From assembly GCF_000220705.2 (NCBI RefSeq), contig NZ_CP023202.1, positions 4,928,501 to 4,992,500 on the forward strand: 64,000 nt of DNA. The letters are read 5' to 3'. The notes beneath the pieces are model-generated. The model searched no databases. It saw only the letters and a program-made list of their open reading frames with translations, and was not told where the DNA came from. Of this stretch, positions 1 to 7,282 are shown in pieces. How positions within the stretch are numbered: the stretch's first letter is position 1; the number at the start of each line of letters is the position of its first letter. The stretch comes from Streptomyces xinghaiensis S187 (GTDB lineage: Bacteria > Actinomycetota > Actinomycetes > Streptomycetales > Streptomycetaceae). Position numbers and translations under genes: made by a program.

Positions 1-1
1 G

Positions 2-535
2 GCGAGCGGCTATGTCTCCCTGGAGGCCGCGCACTTCACCCGGGCCGTCGGCGCCTACGGCGTCCGCTGGGAGGTCGTGCCCGGCATCGGCCGCACGGGC
101 TCCGGCGTCACCCCGTTCCCCGTCACCGCGCCCAGCCGGACCCCCGGCGGCCGGGGCCCGCACCTGCAGTACGAGCTGACGCTCGTCACGGCGGGCGAGG
201 TGGAGGTGCTGGCGTATCTGTCCCCGCGGAACAACGTCCTGCCGACCGAGGGCCTGCGCTACGCCGTCTCGTTCGACGACGACACCCCGCAGACGGTGGA
301 CATCATCGCCACCACCGGCTCCGACGACACCGGCATGAACCGCCAGTGGGCCCGCAACACCTCGGACAACATCAACCTCACCGTCACCCGCCACACCATC
401 GACAAGCCGGGCCGCCACCTCCTCAAGCTGTGGATGGTGGACCCGACCGTGGTCGTGCAGAAGCTGGTGGTCGACACCGGCGGCCTGGAGCCCAGCTACC
501 TGGGCCCGCCGGAGAGCCTCCGCGAAGGCCGATGA
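2..535 (+). CDS. Glycoside hydrolase family 115 protein, C-terminal end (partial)
   Basis: The frame is already open at base 2 and ends with TGA at 533-535, so only about the last 177 residues are present. The remaining protein is a beta-rich C-terminal domain. Recognisable stretches are 'LTLVTAGEVEVLAYLSP', 'YAVSFDDD' and 'TVVVQKLVVDTGG', which match the C-terminal domain of GH115 (xylan alpha-1,2-glucuronidase type) proteins. Enzymes of that family remove glucuronic acid side chains from xylan and are usually exported; the catalytic part lies to the left of the window. A strong intrinsic terminator follows about 130 bp downstream, so this is the end of a transcription unit. The family call comes from remembered motifs, and the exact substrate cannot be told from this end alone. 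Confidence 0.72.
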   Translation, partial: ASGYVSLEAAHFTRAVGAYGVRWEVVPGIGRTGSGVTPFPVTAPSRTPGGRGPHLQYELTLVTAGEVEVLAYLSPRNNVLPTEGLRYAVSFDDDTPQTVDIIATTGSDDTGMNRQWARNTSDNINLTVTRHTIDKPGRHLLKLWMVDPTVVVQKLVVDTGGLEPSYLGPPESLREGR

Positions 536-660
536 CCGGAAGCCTCCACGAAGGCCGCTGACCCAACCTGAGAAGGCCGTCCGGGGCGGAGGGACCGCGC
601 CCCGGCCGGCCGCCGGAACCGGGCGCGGGAAGGACCTGAGGGGGGTCCTCCCCCGCCCCA

Positions 661-706
661 CCGCGCTCGCCCGGCACCCGCCCGCCGGGCGAGCGCGGGC
701 CTTTTT
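661..706 (+). terminator. Intrinsic terminator after the GH115 gene
   Basis: A perfect 15-bp stem (661-675 pairs with 684-698) with an 8-nt loop is followed by a run of five T at 702-706. This is a textbook rho-independent terminator for the plus-strand gene upstream. It insulates the next gene at 841. Confidence 0.88.
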
Positions 707-775
707 GGGCGGGGCCGTCCCTGCACCGGACCGCCACGCCGCCGCGCCGGCGGCCCGATCCCGCGCCGCGGGAAA

Positions 776-814
776 GATACTCGCATCGATGGAAGTATCA
801 TGGATGCGAGTATC
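776..814. promoter_or_regulatory. Three-site repeat in front of the AAA ATPase gene
   Basis: A perfect 12-bp inverted repeat is formed by GATACTCGCATC (776-787) and GATGCGAGTATC (803-814). Between them, at 788-799, is a third, direct copy, GATGGAAGTATC, which differs at two positions. The array ends 26 bp before the GTG start of the ATPase gene. It could be an operator for a dimeric repressor or an attenuator hairpin in the 5' leader. No T-run follows, so a simple terminator is unlikely. No other copy was noticed in the window. Confidence 0.6.
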
Positions 815-840
815 CCGCGACGGGAAGGAACCAGTCGGCA

Positions 841-2262
841 GTGGACGGATTCATCGGACGGCGCAGCGAGCTTGCCCACCTCGACGACCTCATGGACAAG
901 GTGCGGTCCGGGAGCCGCACGGGACGCCCCGGCCGGGCGCTCCTCGTGCGCGGCCGCCGCCGCGTCGGCAAGTCCCGGCTCGTGGAGGAATTCCTCGAGC
1001 GCTCCCGGCTGCCCCACCTCTTCTTCACGGCCATCGGAGGCTCGAAAGAAGAGGACCTGGCCGGCTTCGGGGCCGAGATCGCGGCCTCCAGCCTCCCGGA
1101 CGCCGCCCGCTTCAGCGGCTACGGCACCCCTCAGTCCTGGGACGCCGCCTTCGGCATGCTGGCCACCGCACTGCCCGCGGACTCGCCCAGCGTCGTCGTC
1201 CTCGACGAGATGCCCTACCTCGTCAGCGAGGACCCCAGCTTCGAAGGCGCCCTCCAGAAGGCCTTCGACCGCACCCTCTCCAGGCTCCCCGTGCTGCTGG
1301 TCCTCGTCGGCTCCGACCTCGCCATGATGGAGAAGCTCAACACCTACGGCCGCCCCTTCTACCAGCGCGGCACGGAGATGGTCGTCCCGCCGCTCAGCCC
1401 CGCCGACGTGGCCGACATGCTCGGCCTCTCCCCGGCCGACGCCTTCGACGCCTATCTGGTCAGCGGGGGGCTGCCGCTCATCCTGGAGGAGTGGCCGCGT
1501 GGCGCGGACCTGTGGGAGTACCTGGGCACCGCCCTGCGCCACCCCACCTCAGCCCTCCTGGTCAGCGGTGAACGCACCCTGGCGGCGGAGTTCCCCACCG
1601 AAGCCCAGGCCCGCACCGTTCTCGGCGCCATCGGCCACGGAGAGCGCACCTTCACCCTCATCGGCCGCGCTGCCGGCGACCTCCACCCCAGTTCCCTCAC
1701 CCGCTCTCTCCAACTGCTCACGGGACGCCGCATGGTGGCCGCCGACCTCCCCCTGTCCACCCGTCCCAGCCGCGAGACCCGCTACCGCATCGAGGACCCC
1801 TACCTCCGCTTCTGGCTCTCCTTCATCGGCCCCGGGATCCCCACCGTCGAACGCGGCCGCGGCGACCGCGTCCTCGACATCATCCGCGCCCACTGGACGA
1901 CGTGGCGCGGGCGCGCCGTCGAACCCGTGGTCCGTGAAGCCCTCTGGCGCCTCATCGACGACCATCTCCCGGCGGGCACCCAGACCATCGGGGGTTACTG
2001 GACCCGCACCAACGACCCCGAGATCGACATCGTCGGCGCGGACCGCTCGCCGATCGCCAAGAGGATCACGGCGGTGGGCTCGATCAAGTGGCTGGAGAAC
2101 AAGCCCTTCGACCAGCGCGACCTCGCCCGCCTGCGCATCCACCGCTCCCGGCTCCCCGGCGCGGACGCGACCACCCCGCTCCTCGCCGTGACCCGAAGCG
2201 GCTCCACCGCCACCGGCGTCACCGTCCTCACCCCGGACGACCTCATCGGGGCCTGGCGCTGA
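841..2262 (+). CDS. AAA ATPase with DUF234-like C-terminus
   Basis: 473 residues. The start is GTG at 841, with AGGA 11 nt upstream; the first residues (FIGRRSELAHL) match the usual N-terminus of this family. Walker A is GRRRVGKS at residues 38-45. Walker B is VVVLDEM near residues 118-124. A helical region follows, and then a C-terminal domain with 'YRIEDPYLRFWLSFI' that is typical of the DUF234 (archaeal-type ATPase) family. That domain is often compared with restriction-endonuclease folds; residues such as 'EIDIVG' and 'VGSIKW' near 400-425 fit a nuclease-like D/E-x-K core. These proteins are cytosolic P-loop ATPases of unknown role, patchily distributed and often treated as defence- or mobile-element-linked. 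Here the gene stands alone behind a repeat array, next to a duplicated regulator block, which fits an accessory gene gained by transfer. Confidence 0.8.
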   Translation: MDGFIGRRSELAHLDDLMDKVRSGSRTGRPGRALLVRGRRRVGKSRLVEEFLERSRLPHLFFTAIGGSKEEDLAGFGAEIAASSLPDAARFSGYGTPQSWDAAFGMLATALPADSPSVVVLDEMPYLVSEDPSFEGALQKAFDRTLSRLPVLLVLVGSDLAMMEKLNTYGRPFYQRGTEMVVPPLSPADVADMLGLSPADAFDAYLVSGGLPLILEEWPRGADLWEYLGTALRHPTSALLVSGERTLAAEFPTEAQARTVLGAIGHGERTFTLIGRAAGDLHPSSLTRSLQLLTGRRMVAADLPLSTRPSRETRYRIEDPYLRFWLSFIGPGIPTVERGRGDRVLDIIRAHWTTWRGRAVEPVVREALWRLIDDHLPAGTQTIGGYWTRTNDPEIDIVGADRSPIAKRITAVGSIKWLENKPFDQRDLARLRIHRSRLPGADATTPLLAVTRSGSTATGVTVLTPDDLIGAWR

Positions 2263-2390
2263 TCCCGCTGCACCGCCTTTCCGGTACAGCGACCGGTGCG
2301 CGACGGGCCGCGCGTCCCGAGCGGCGAGCGCCCCACCGTGGAGCGGAACACCTGCGCCACTCACCCGGCGGTTCCCGGTCGTGGCATCAC

Positions 2391-3180
2391 GCAGGTTCTC
2401 CAGGAGCGCCAAGGAGTCCGCCGGGCTGAGGGCCTGGCCGCGCAGGGTGCCGTAGCGGTGCCGCAATGCCCGGACTTCGGCGGGGTGCGTCACCGTCCGG
2501 TGCCCGGCCCGCGCCACCACGGGGCGGTCCGCAGCGGGTTCCAGCAGCAGGAGCGGTCCGTCGGGGGCCGCGTGCTCCACGGCGTCCAGCGGCATCACTT
2601 GGAGCTGCACCCGTGGCAGCCGGGCCACCTCGGCCAGGTACGCGAGCTGTCCGCGCAGGACTCCGGGGCCTCCGTAGGCCCGGTGGAGGACGGCCTCCTC
2701 CAGGACGCAGGTGACCAGCAGGTCCGAGTCCTGGTGGAGCACCTGGCGGCGGGCGGTGGATGCGCGGACCTCGGCGTCGAGTTCCCTCGCGGTCGCCGTC
2801 GGCCGGAGGGCGCGCAGCACCGCCCGGGCGTAGTCGTCCGTCCGCAGGAACTCTGGCACGACCGACGGCGCGTAGGCGTGCCAGCCGGCGATCACCGACG
2901 GCGGGGGACAGGAGGCCGAGCCCGCCGCGCGGACGTGCTCGACCAGTTCGGCGGCGGCCGTCAGCACGCCTCCGGCGTCGAGCGCCTTGTCGGCGCCGTC
3001 GAGGAAGACCCCGCTCGGCGGGCGGCGCCCCTGCTCCGCCGCCGCGACCGCGTGGCTGCTATAACCGATGGTCTCGCCCAGCTCGGCCTGCGTCAGCTGG
3101 GCCCGGCCGCGGAGCACCCCGATCTGCCGCCCGACGCAGCGGAGCACTTCCCACCCGTCCACCTGCCCGTACGTCGTCAC
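2391..3180 (-). CDS. DUF5753-type XRE regulator, copy A (normal stop missing)
   Basis: The start is GTG at 3180, overlapping the stop of the gene upstream (GTGA). The N-terminal helix-turn-helix covers about residues 15-70 ('RGRAQLTQAELGETIGYS'). A DUF5753 domain follows, with 'PEFLRTDDYARAVL', 'LLVTCVLEEAVLHR' and 'VQLQVMPLDAVEHA'. It belongs to the large Streptomyces WhiJ/AbaA-like group of DNA-binding regulators. The family-like sequence ends near 2391 ('SPADSLALLEN'), where similarity to copy B (9078-9932) also breaks off. No in-frame stop comes there: the frame stays open to 1549, antisense to the ATPase gene. The real 3' end was therefore probably lost when flanking DNA was rearranged. 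The DNA-binding part is intact, so it may still work. Confidence 0.65.
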
Positions 3181-3416
3181 GGGGTGGCCTCCGGGGAGAC
3201 GTGGTGAACTGCGACGCCGGTCTGGAGGGCGTTCGACTTGGTCTGCGTGCGGCCGGGAGGGGCGGATGGCCGGCCATGGCCGTCGCCGGGGTGGGCCCTG
3301 TGGGCGCGCCACCAGTGGATGAGGCCCCGGAGGCCCTGGCCGGTGGCGGCGCCGGGGTCGGCTGCCACGGTGGTCGTGGTGCACCAGGCGTGGACGCGGA
3401 TCGTGTCGCGATTCAT
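3177..3416 (-). CDS. Small hypothetical protein (79 aa)
   Basis: ATG at 3416 is preceded by a good ribosome binding site (GAAGGGA, 8 nt away). The stop (TGA, 3177-3179) overlaps the GTG start of the DUF5753 gene, so the two are translationally coupled. The protein is 79 residues, polar and basic, with a Trp pair (HWWRAHRAH) and no recognisable domain or membrane segment. The related block B lacks this gene, although a remnant of its C-terminus (SPEA) appears at the end of the neighbouring reading frame there. It may be an accessory partner of the regulator; its function is unknown. Confidence 0.55.
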   Translation of the reverse strand: MNRDTIRVHAWCTTTTVAADPGAATGQGLRGLIHWWRAHRAHPGDGHGRPSAPPGRTQTKSNALQTGVAVHHVSPEATP

Positions 3417-3534
3417 GGTGTCGTCCCTTCGTGTGGGCGTGCGGTCGTAACGGTCATGCGGCGGTGCCGAGTTGTAGCGCGTCGGTGCGGAATGGCCCGG
3501 CGAAGCAGCCCTGGGCCGGGCCGGGTATTGGCCG

Positions 3535-4119
3535 TCACGGCTCCTGCTCGGCAAGGGCCAGTTGGCGCCGGCCGACGGTAATGAGCTGCTTAACCGCACG
3601 CGGATGGCACAGCCGCCCGGGCATCTCCATGGGCACCGGCCAGTACGAGCGGCCCGCAGTGCTTCGGACGCGGTCCGGACGTGGCACTCCGAGATGAGAG
3701 CCCGTGCCCAGGCAGGCGGCGTCCCGCTCCTCCCACCGGTGCACTGCACGCGCCGGTACCAGGGCGTAGAACTGGCGGCGATGATGGTCGGCGATCACCG
3801 GCCCGCCGCGCAGGGCGCCACGCAGGCAGGCGTCAAGGGTTTCCTGATCGCCGGTGCCGACGGCGGCCTCCACGAGTTCCCGGCCGATACGGATGGCCGC
3901 GAAGCGCACGCCGCACGCCAGCAGCGTGACCCCGGACTCAGCCCACTCCACCCGGGCCCGCCGACGGTCCGGCGCCGCGCGGAGCAGCCAGTGAGCCACT
4001 GCCCTGTTCCGCTCCCTGCTGGTGGCACACAGCAATACACGGGCGCAGAAGAGATCTGATTCTCGGCCCGCTTGCTCAGTTGGTCTCATCACGGAACGAG
4101 AGTCTCGGCCGGGTGGCAT
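3535..4119 (-). CDS. Conserved Streptomyces hypothetical protein ('RRARVEWAE' family), copy A
   Basis: Up to 194 residues from ATG 4119. ATG 4089 is an alternative start, and neither has a clear ribosome binding site. Conserved features are 'DRRRARVEWAESGVTLL', 'GGPVIADHHRRQFYALVP' and 'CLGTGSHLGVPRPDR'. This protein type is familiar from Streptomyces genomes beside XRE regulators, but no function is known to me. No signal peptide or membrane segment is visible. It is the first gene of a minus-strand unit with the 79-aa gene and DUF5753 copy A, and is divergent from the XRE gene at 4221. A closely similar copy lies at 9929-10537. Confidence 0.65.
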   Translation of the reverse strand: MPPGRDSRSVMRPTEQAGRESDLFCARVLLCATSRERNRAVAHWLLRAAPDRRRARVEWAESGVTLLACGVRFAAIRIGRELVEAAVGTGDQETLDACLRGALRGGPVIADHHRRQFYALVPARAVHRWEERDAACLGTGSHLGVPRPDRVRSTAGRSYWPVPMEMPGRLCHPRAVKQLITVGRRQLALAEQEP

Positions 4120-4220
4120 ATCGGGAATGGTCGGCAGGGGTTACCTGGGCGGTAATACCGTCTCTTCCACACGCATGAGATGAATTCTCCTGTCCGCACC
4201 GCGCCTGGAAAGTTGGTCCC

Positions 4221-4541
4221 ATGGCTTCCACCCTTGGTCTCCCGGAGGAACTCCTCAGACGGGACGACTTACGGCGAGCTCTGGCCGAACACGATTTCGC
4301 CGGCGTCTTCGCTCTTGCCAAGAAGTGGGGTGGTCTCAGTCAGAACCGCATCGCGGTCGCGTGCCAGCTCACTCCCGGCAAAGTGTCCAAGATCATCAGC
4401 GGACAGCAGCAGGTGACCAGCTTCGACGTGATCGCTCGCATCGCGGACGGCCTGCGGATCCCGGGCACACTGCTGGGCCTGGCCTCACGTCCATGGGAGA
4501 GCGACAACTACGACGAAGAACCGCGCAGTCACCCCTCGTAG
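4221..4541 (+). CDS. XRE-family helix-turn-helix protein, N-terminal half of a split regulator
   Basis: 106 residues from ATG 4221. The HTH lies at about residues 35-85 ('LSQNRIAVACQLTPGKVS' to 'ISGQQQVTSFDVIARIADG'). It ends 'LLGLASRPWESDN', the point at which related Streptomyces regulators normally continue into a TPR domain in one polypeptide. Here a TAG codon at 4539-4541 stops translation, and the TPR part follows in the same frame. Leu17 is encoded by TTA (4269-4271), the rare codon that needs the bldA tRNA, so production may be limited to late growth. G+C is visibly lower than in neighbouring genes. It could be a functional stand-alone regulator, half of a two-protein system, or the front of a broken gene. 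Confidence 0.78.
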   Translation: MASTLGLPEELLRRDDLRRALAEHDFAGVFALAKKWGGLSQNRIAVACQLTPGKVSKIISGQQQVTSFDVIARIADGLRIPGTLLGLASRPWESDNYDEEPRSHPS

Positions 4542-4551
4542 GGTGACTGCG
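4524..4551 (+). other. Perfect hairpin spanning the amber stop of the XRE gene
   Basis: An 11-bp perfect stem (CGCAGTCACCC 4524-4534 with GGGTGACTGCG 4541-4551) encloses a 6-nt loop. The TAG stop (4539-4541) sits at the loop/stem junction. There is no T-run after it. It could pause transcription, attenuate the downstream TPR gene, or affect stop-codon decoding. Confidence 0.7.
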
Positions 4552-4625
4552 GTGCCGTCAGTGAGATCCCGTGGCAGCCTGCTGTCACTGTGGACCTCGC
4601 CGCACGCCTGACGAGGAGTGACCTG

Positions 4626-5669
4626 GTGTTGGACCGCCGCGCAGCTACCCGCGCCCTCACGGCCACGGCCGTGACCGGCGCCGCACTGCTGGATTCTCTG
4701 GAGGGCTGGCTCCAACCGGCCGCAGTCGCTCACGCCCGGCACCGGTGTGGCCGTCTTGGCGACCGGGAGGTCGACGAGTTGGAGAAGACTGCGCGGATTT
4801 TCCGCAGTTGGGATCACCGGTACGGGGGCGGCCTGCGCCGTAAGGCCGTCGTCGGCCAGCTCAACGAGGTCGCATCGGCCATCAACGAGCATCAGGCTCC
4901 CCGCATCGAGCAGCGCCTCTATACCGTCATGGCGCACCTGGCCGGTACCGCAGCAACCATGGCGTGGGACTCCGGCCTCCAACGCCGAGCGCAGGACTAT
5001 TACCGACTGGCCCTGCGCGCCGCCCACGCCGGCAGGGACATCCTCTTCGGCGCCAACGTGCTGGCAGGCATGGCCCGACAGATGCTCTACAGCGATCGGC
5101 CGCAGGACGCGCTCGAACTTGTCCGATTGGCACAAGAGGGCGGCGGAAGCTCGGTACCCGCCCGAGTGCGGGCCATGCTGCATACCCGCGAAGCATGGGC
5201 CCTGGCGGCTATGGGCCGCACTGCGGCCTTCCACCGCGCCACCGAGAAGGCCCGCGAATCGCTGGCCGAGGCGAAGCCGGGGGAAGAGCCGTACTGGATC
5301 GACTACTTCGACGATGCCGAACTCGCCGGCGTCACCGGCGGCCGCCTTCTGGAACTTGCGCGCAAGGACCCCGATGCACATGCCGAGGCGGCAGCGGACC
5401 ACATCACGCAGGCTCTCAATCGACGTGGGACCGAAGCGAGCCGCAGCCACGCTCTGGACTGGGTGGGCCTCGCCGAATGCTCCTATCTTCAGGGAGACCT
5501 GACCAGCGCCGTCGAGCAGACGCACCGGGCAGTGCAGTGTGCTCGCCTCACCATGTCCGCACGCGTCCGTGCACAGCTTGGCCACCTCTACCCGTACACC
5601 GTGGGCAACAGCGCCTCCCGCTCCGTCCGCGAGGCGCGCGATAACATCCGCGATCTGTTGGCCAGTTGA
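4626..5669 (+). CDS. TPR-type regulator C-terminal half (split from the XRE gene)
   Basis: The frame is the same as the XRE gene at 4221 and is open from just after its TAG. GTG 4626 has a strong GAGGAG 7 nt upstream, giving 347 residues; GTG 4590 (359 aa) is in frame but lacks a ribosome binding site. The sequence is all-helical with repeat units such as 'DYYRLALRAAHAGRD', 'MLHTREAWALAAMGR' and 'LDWVGLAECSYLQGDL'. This matches the C-terminal TPR-like sensor part of fused HTH-TPR regulators of Streptomyces. The preceding 'DRRAATRALTATAV' is the usual linker/hydrophobic segment after the HTH. In this form it would have no DNA-binding domain unless it pairs with the 106-aa protein or the amber codon is read through. 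The SLOG-like gene starts 14 bp downstream. Confidence 0.72.
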   Translation: MLDRRAATRALTATAVTGAALLDSLEGWLQPAAVAHARHRCGRLGDREVDELEKTARIFRSWDHRYGGGLRRKAVVGQLNEVASAINEHQAPRIEQRLYTVMAHLAGTAATMAWDSGLQRRAQDYYRLALRAAHAGRDILFGANVLAGMARQMLYSDRPQDALELVRLAQEGGGSSVPARVRAMLHTREAWALAAMGRTAAFHRATEKARESLAEAKPGEEPYWIDYFDDAELAGVTGGRLLELARKDPDAHAEAAADHITQALNRRGTEASRSHALDWVGLAECSYLQGDLTSAVEQTHRAVQCARLTMSARVRAQLGHLYPYTVGNSASRSVREARDNIRDLLAS

Positions 5670-5683
5670 GACAGGAGAACACC

Positions 5684-6178
5684 GTGACGACGATCGCCGT
5701 GACCGGGCACATGGACCTCACCGACGCCGGCGTTGACCCGGTACGCAAGGCTCTGCGGGATGTGCTGGCCCGGCACCGTGCGGAGGATGAGGATCTGACC
5801 GGGCTTTCCTGCCTGGCCCGGGGTGCCGACACCCTCTTCGCCGAGGAACTGCTCGCAGCCGGTGGCCGGCTCATCGCCGTCCTCCCCTCACGCGACTACC
5901 GGCAGGCGAAGGTCAAGCCCGACCACGCCCCGGTCTTCGACCGTCTCCTCGAAGCGGCGGCCGACGTGCTCGTCATGCCGTACGGGACAGCGGGCCGGGA
6001 GGCGTACGAGGCGGCCAACGCGGTGATGTTGGACCGCACGGAACGCCTGGTCGCCGTATGGGACGGTGTGCCGCCGTCCGGCAGGGGAGGCGGCACCGCC
6101 GATGTGGTCCTCGCCGCGCGCGCCTCCGGTATCCCGGTCGATGTGGTCTGGCCGGACGGCGCCGCCCGCCGCACCTGA
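5684..6178 (+). CDS. SLOG-like nucleotide/ligand-binding Rossmann protein
   Basis: The start is GTG 5684 with AGGAG 8 nt upstream, just after the TPR gene; 164 residues. The protein opens with a beta strand and 'VTGHMDLT', then 'GLSCLARGADTLFAEELLAAGG', 'IAVLPSRDY' and a C-terminal 'GREAYEAANAVML' and 'LVAVWDG'. This pattern (G-x-H/R, S-x-x-x-G-x-D, then a late R/N and D-G) is that of the SLOG superfamily (DprA/LOG-like Rossmann fold), whose members bind or cleave nucleotides. It is soluble and probably in one operon with the XRE and TPR genes. A role in making or sensing a nucleotide signal for the TPR regulator is inference. Confidence 0.6.
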   Translation: MTTIAVTGHMDLTDAGVDPVRKALRDVLARHRAEDEDLTGLSCLARGADTLFAEELLAAGGRLIAVLPSRDYRQAKVKPDHAPVFDRLLEAAADVLVMPYGTAGREAYEAANAVMLDRTERLVAVWDGVPPSGRGGGTADVVLAARASGIPVDVVWPDGAARRT

Positions 6179-6336
6179 CGGCCGGAGCTCTTGGACGGCC
6201 AGAGTGCCGCGGGCGTCACTCCGACGATGCGGCCGAAGCCGGAGGCCGCCCCCGGCCCGGCCTTAGCCGCGTACGCCCTCCGGGGAAACCGCGAAGCCGG
6301 TAACGCGGCGCGGCGCGCGGTCCGGGGCCAGGGGAC

Positions 6337-6674
6337 TCAGCCCGCGTGAGAGGCGATGGGGCCGGCTGTCCGGGCGAGCGCATCCTTGCGGGCCGCGAGC
6401 AGGAAGAGGACGGCAGCGGCGGCGATGAAGCCGAAGCCGAGGAGCATGCAGGTCATGACCGTCTCGTAGGAGGCGTCGGCGATCCGGGGGATCGCGTTGA
6501 GGAGCACGAGGGCGCAGCAGCACAGGAAGCCGGGGGCGCGAAGCCGCAGCCCGGCCTGCCGCTTCCGCGTCGACTGCGGTGTCCACCCCGCCAGAGCATC
6601 GCCACCGGCGCCGGTTGTATGAGCGCAGTCGACACGGCCGGCCCGATCCAGTGGTACACCACATTGCCGTTCAC
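6337..6674 (-). pseudogene. Small membrane protein gene, probably frameshifted
   Basis: GTG 6674 has a good ribosome binding site (GAAGGGGGA) and begins 'MNGNVVYHWIGPAVSTAL', a plausible first membrane segment, but that frame then loses sense. The next frame (open 6337-6699) carries two clear membrane helices ('GFLCCCALVLLNAIPRI' and 'CMLLGFGFIAAAAVLFLLA') with a basic C-terminus. Joining the two near 6560-6570 with a 1-nt shift gives a plausible protein of about 112 residues with three membrane segments. Either the gene is broken, or the second frame is translated alone from an upstream start at 6699 (120 aa). No function is recognised. Confidence 0.45.
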
Positions 6675-6748
6675 TCCATCCCCCTTCGTTGCCGATCACC
6701 AGCCTGGCAGTGGATGAGAAGCGCTCGGACTGGGACTGGGTGACCTGG

Positions 6749-7282
6749 TCAGTGGTCCGCGCAGCACGGCGTCGGGTCGGGGTCCTCGAACGGCACCAGG
6801 GTGCCGCCCGCGGCGGGCATGGCGGCCAGGACGAGCCGGCCGTTCTGCCACTGCGGGCGGACGTGTTCCCGGGTCACCAGCAGCGTGGACGGGAGCGGTT
6901 CGTCCGGTGTGCCCACGACCGTCACCTGCTCGATCGCCGAGCGGGTGAGCACCTCCGCGAGCGTCAGTGTGCCGGTGAGGGCGCCCGCGCCCGGGTAGAG
7001 GACGGCGCGGCCGGCCTCGTCCGGGGCGCCGTCGCGGACCTCGAACCCCTGGGCGGTGAGCCGGTCCCGGGCGGTGCGCAGGACCGGCTCGGCTCCGGCG
7101 GTGCCGGCCGCGAGGGACAGGGCGACGCGCGGGCGCCCGTCGCGCACCAGGTGCGTGCAGCCGAAGACGCCCTCGGGGAGGGAGAGTTCGGCGGCCAGCG
7201 CCTGGAGCAGGTGGTCGGCCTCGCGCAGCGTCGCCGCGCCGGTGTCGATGCCGACGGTGTACGGCGCGGAGGGCGGCGTCAT
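6749..7282 (-). CDS. Conserved hypothetical protein coupled to the PHP gene
   Basis: ATG at 7282 overlaps the TGA of the PHP gene (ATGA), so the two are co-translated. 177 residues. It begins 'MTPPSAPYTVGIDTGAAT' and contains 'LVRDGRPRVALSLAAG' and 'LVTREHVRPQWQNGRL'. No signal peptide, membrane segment or known motif is visible. The coupling implies a shared job with the exported PHP phosphoesterase-like protein, but no specific role can be proposed. Confidence 0.62.
   Translation of the reverse strand: MTPPSAPYTVGIDTGAATLREADHLLQALAAELSLPEGVFGCTHLVRDGRPRVALSLAAGTAGAEPVLRTARDRLTAQGFEVRDGAPDEAGRAVLYPGAGALTGTLTLAEVLTRSAIEQVTVVGTPDEPLPSTLLVTREHVRPQWQNGRLVLAAMPAAGGTLVPFEDPDPTPCCADH

Larger units (their letters stand above)
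2391..3992. repeat. Duplicated regulator block, copy A
   Basis: Two stretches (2391-3180 and about 3540-3992) are closely similar, in the same orientation, to 9131-9932 and about 9975-10441. The 3181-3540 stretch, which includes the 79-aa gene, is not matched in copy B. Copies A and B form direct repeats around about 5 kb of DNA, so recombination between them would delete the genes at 4221-9003. Confidence 0.75.
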
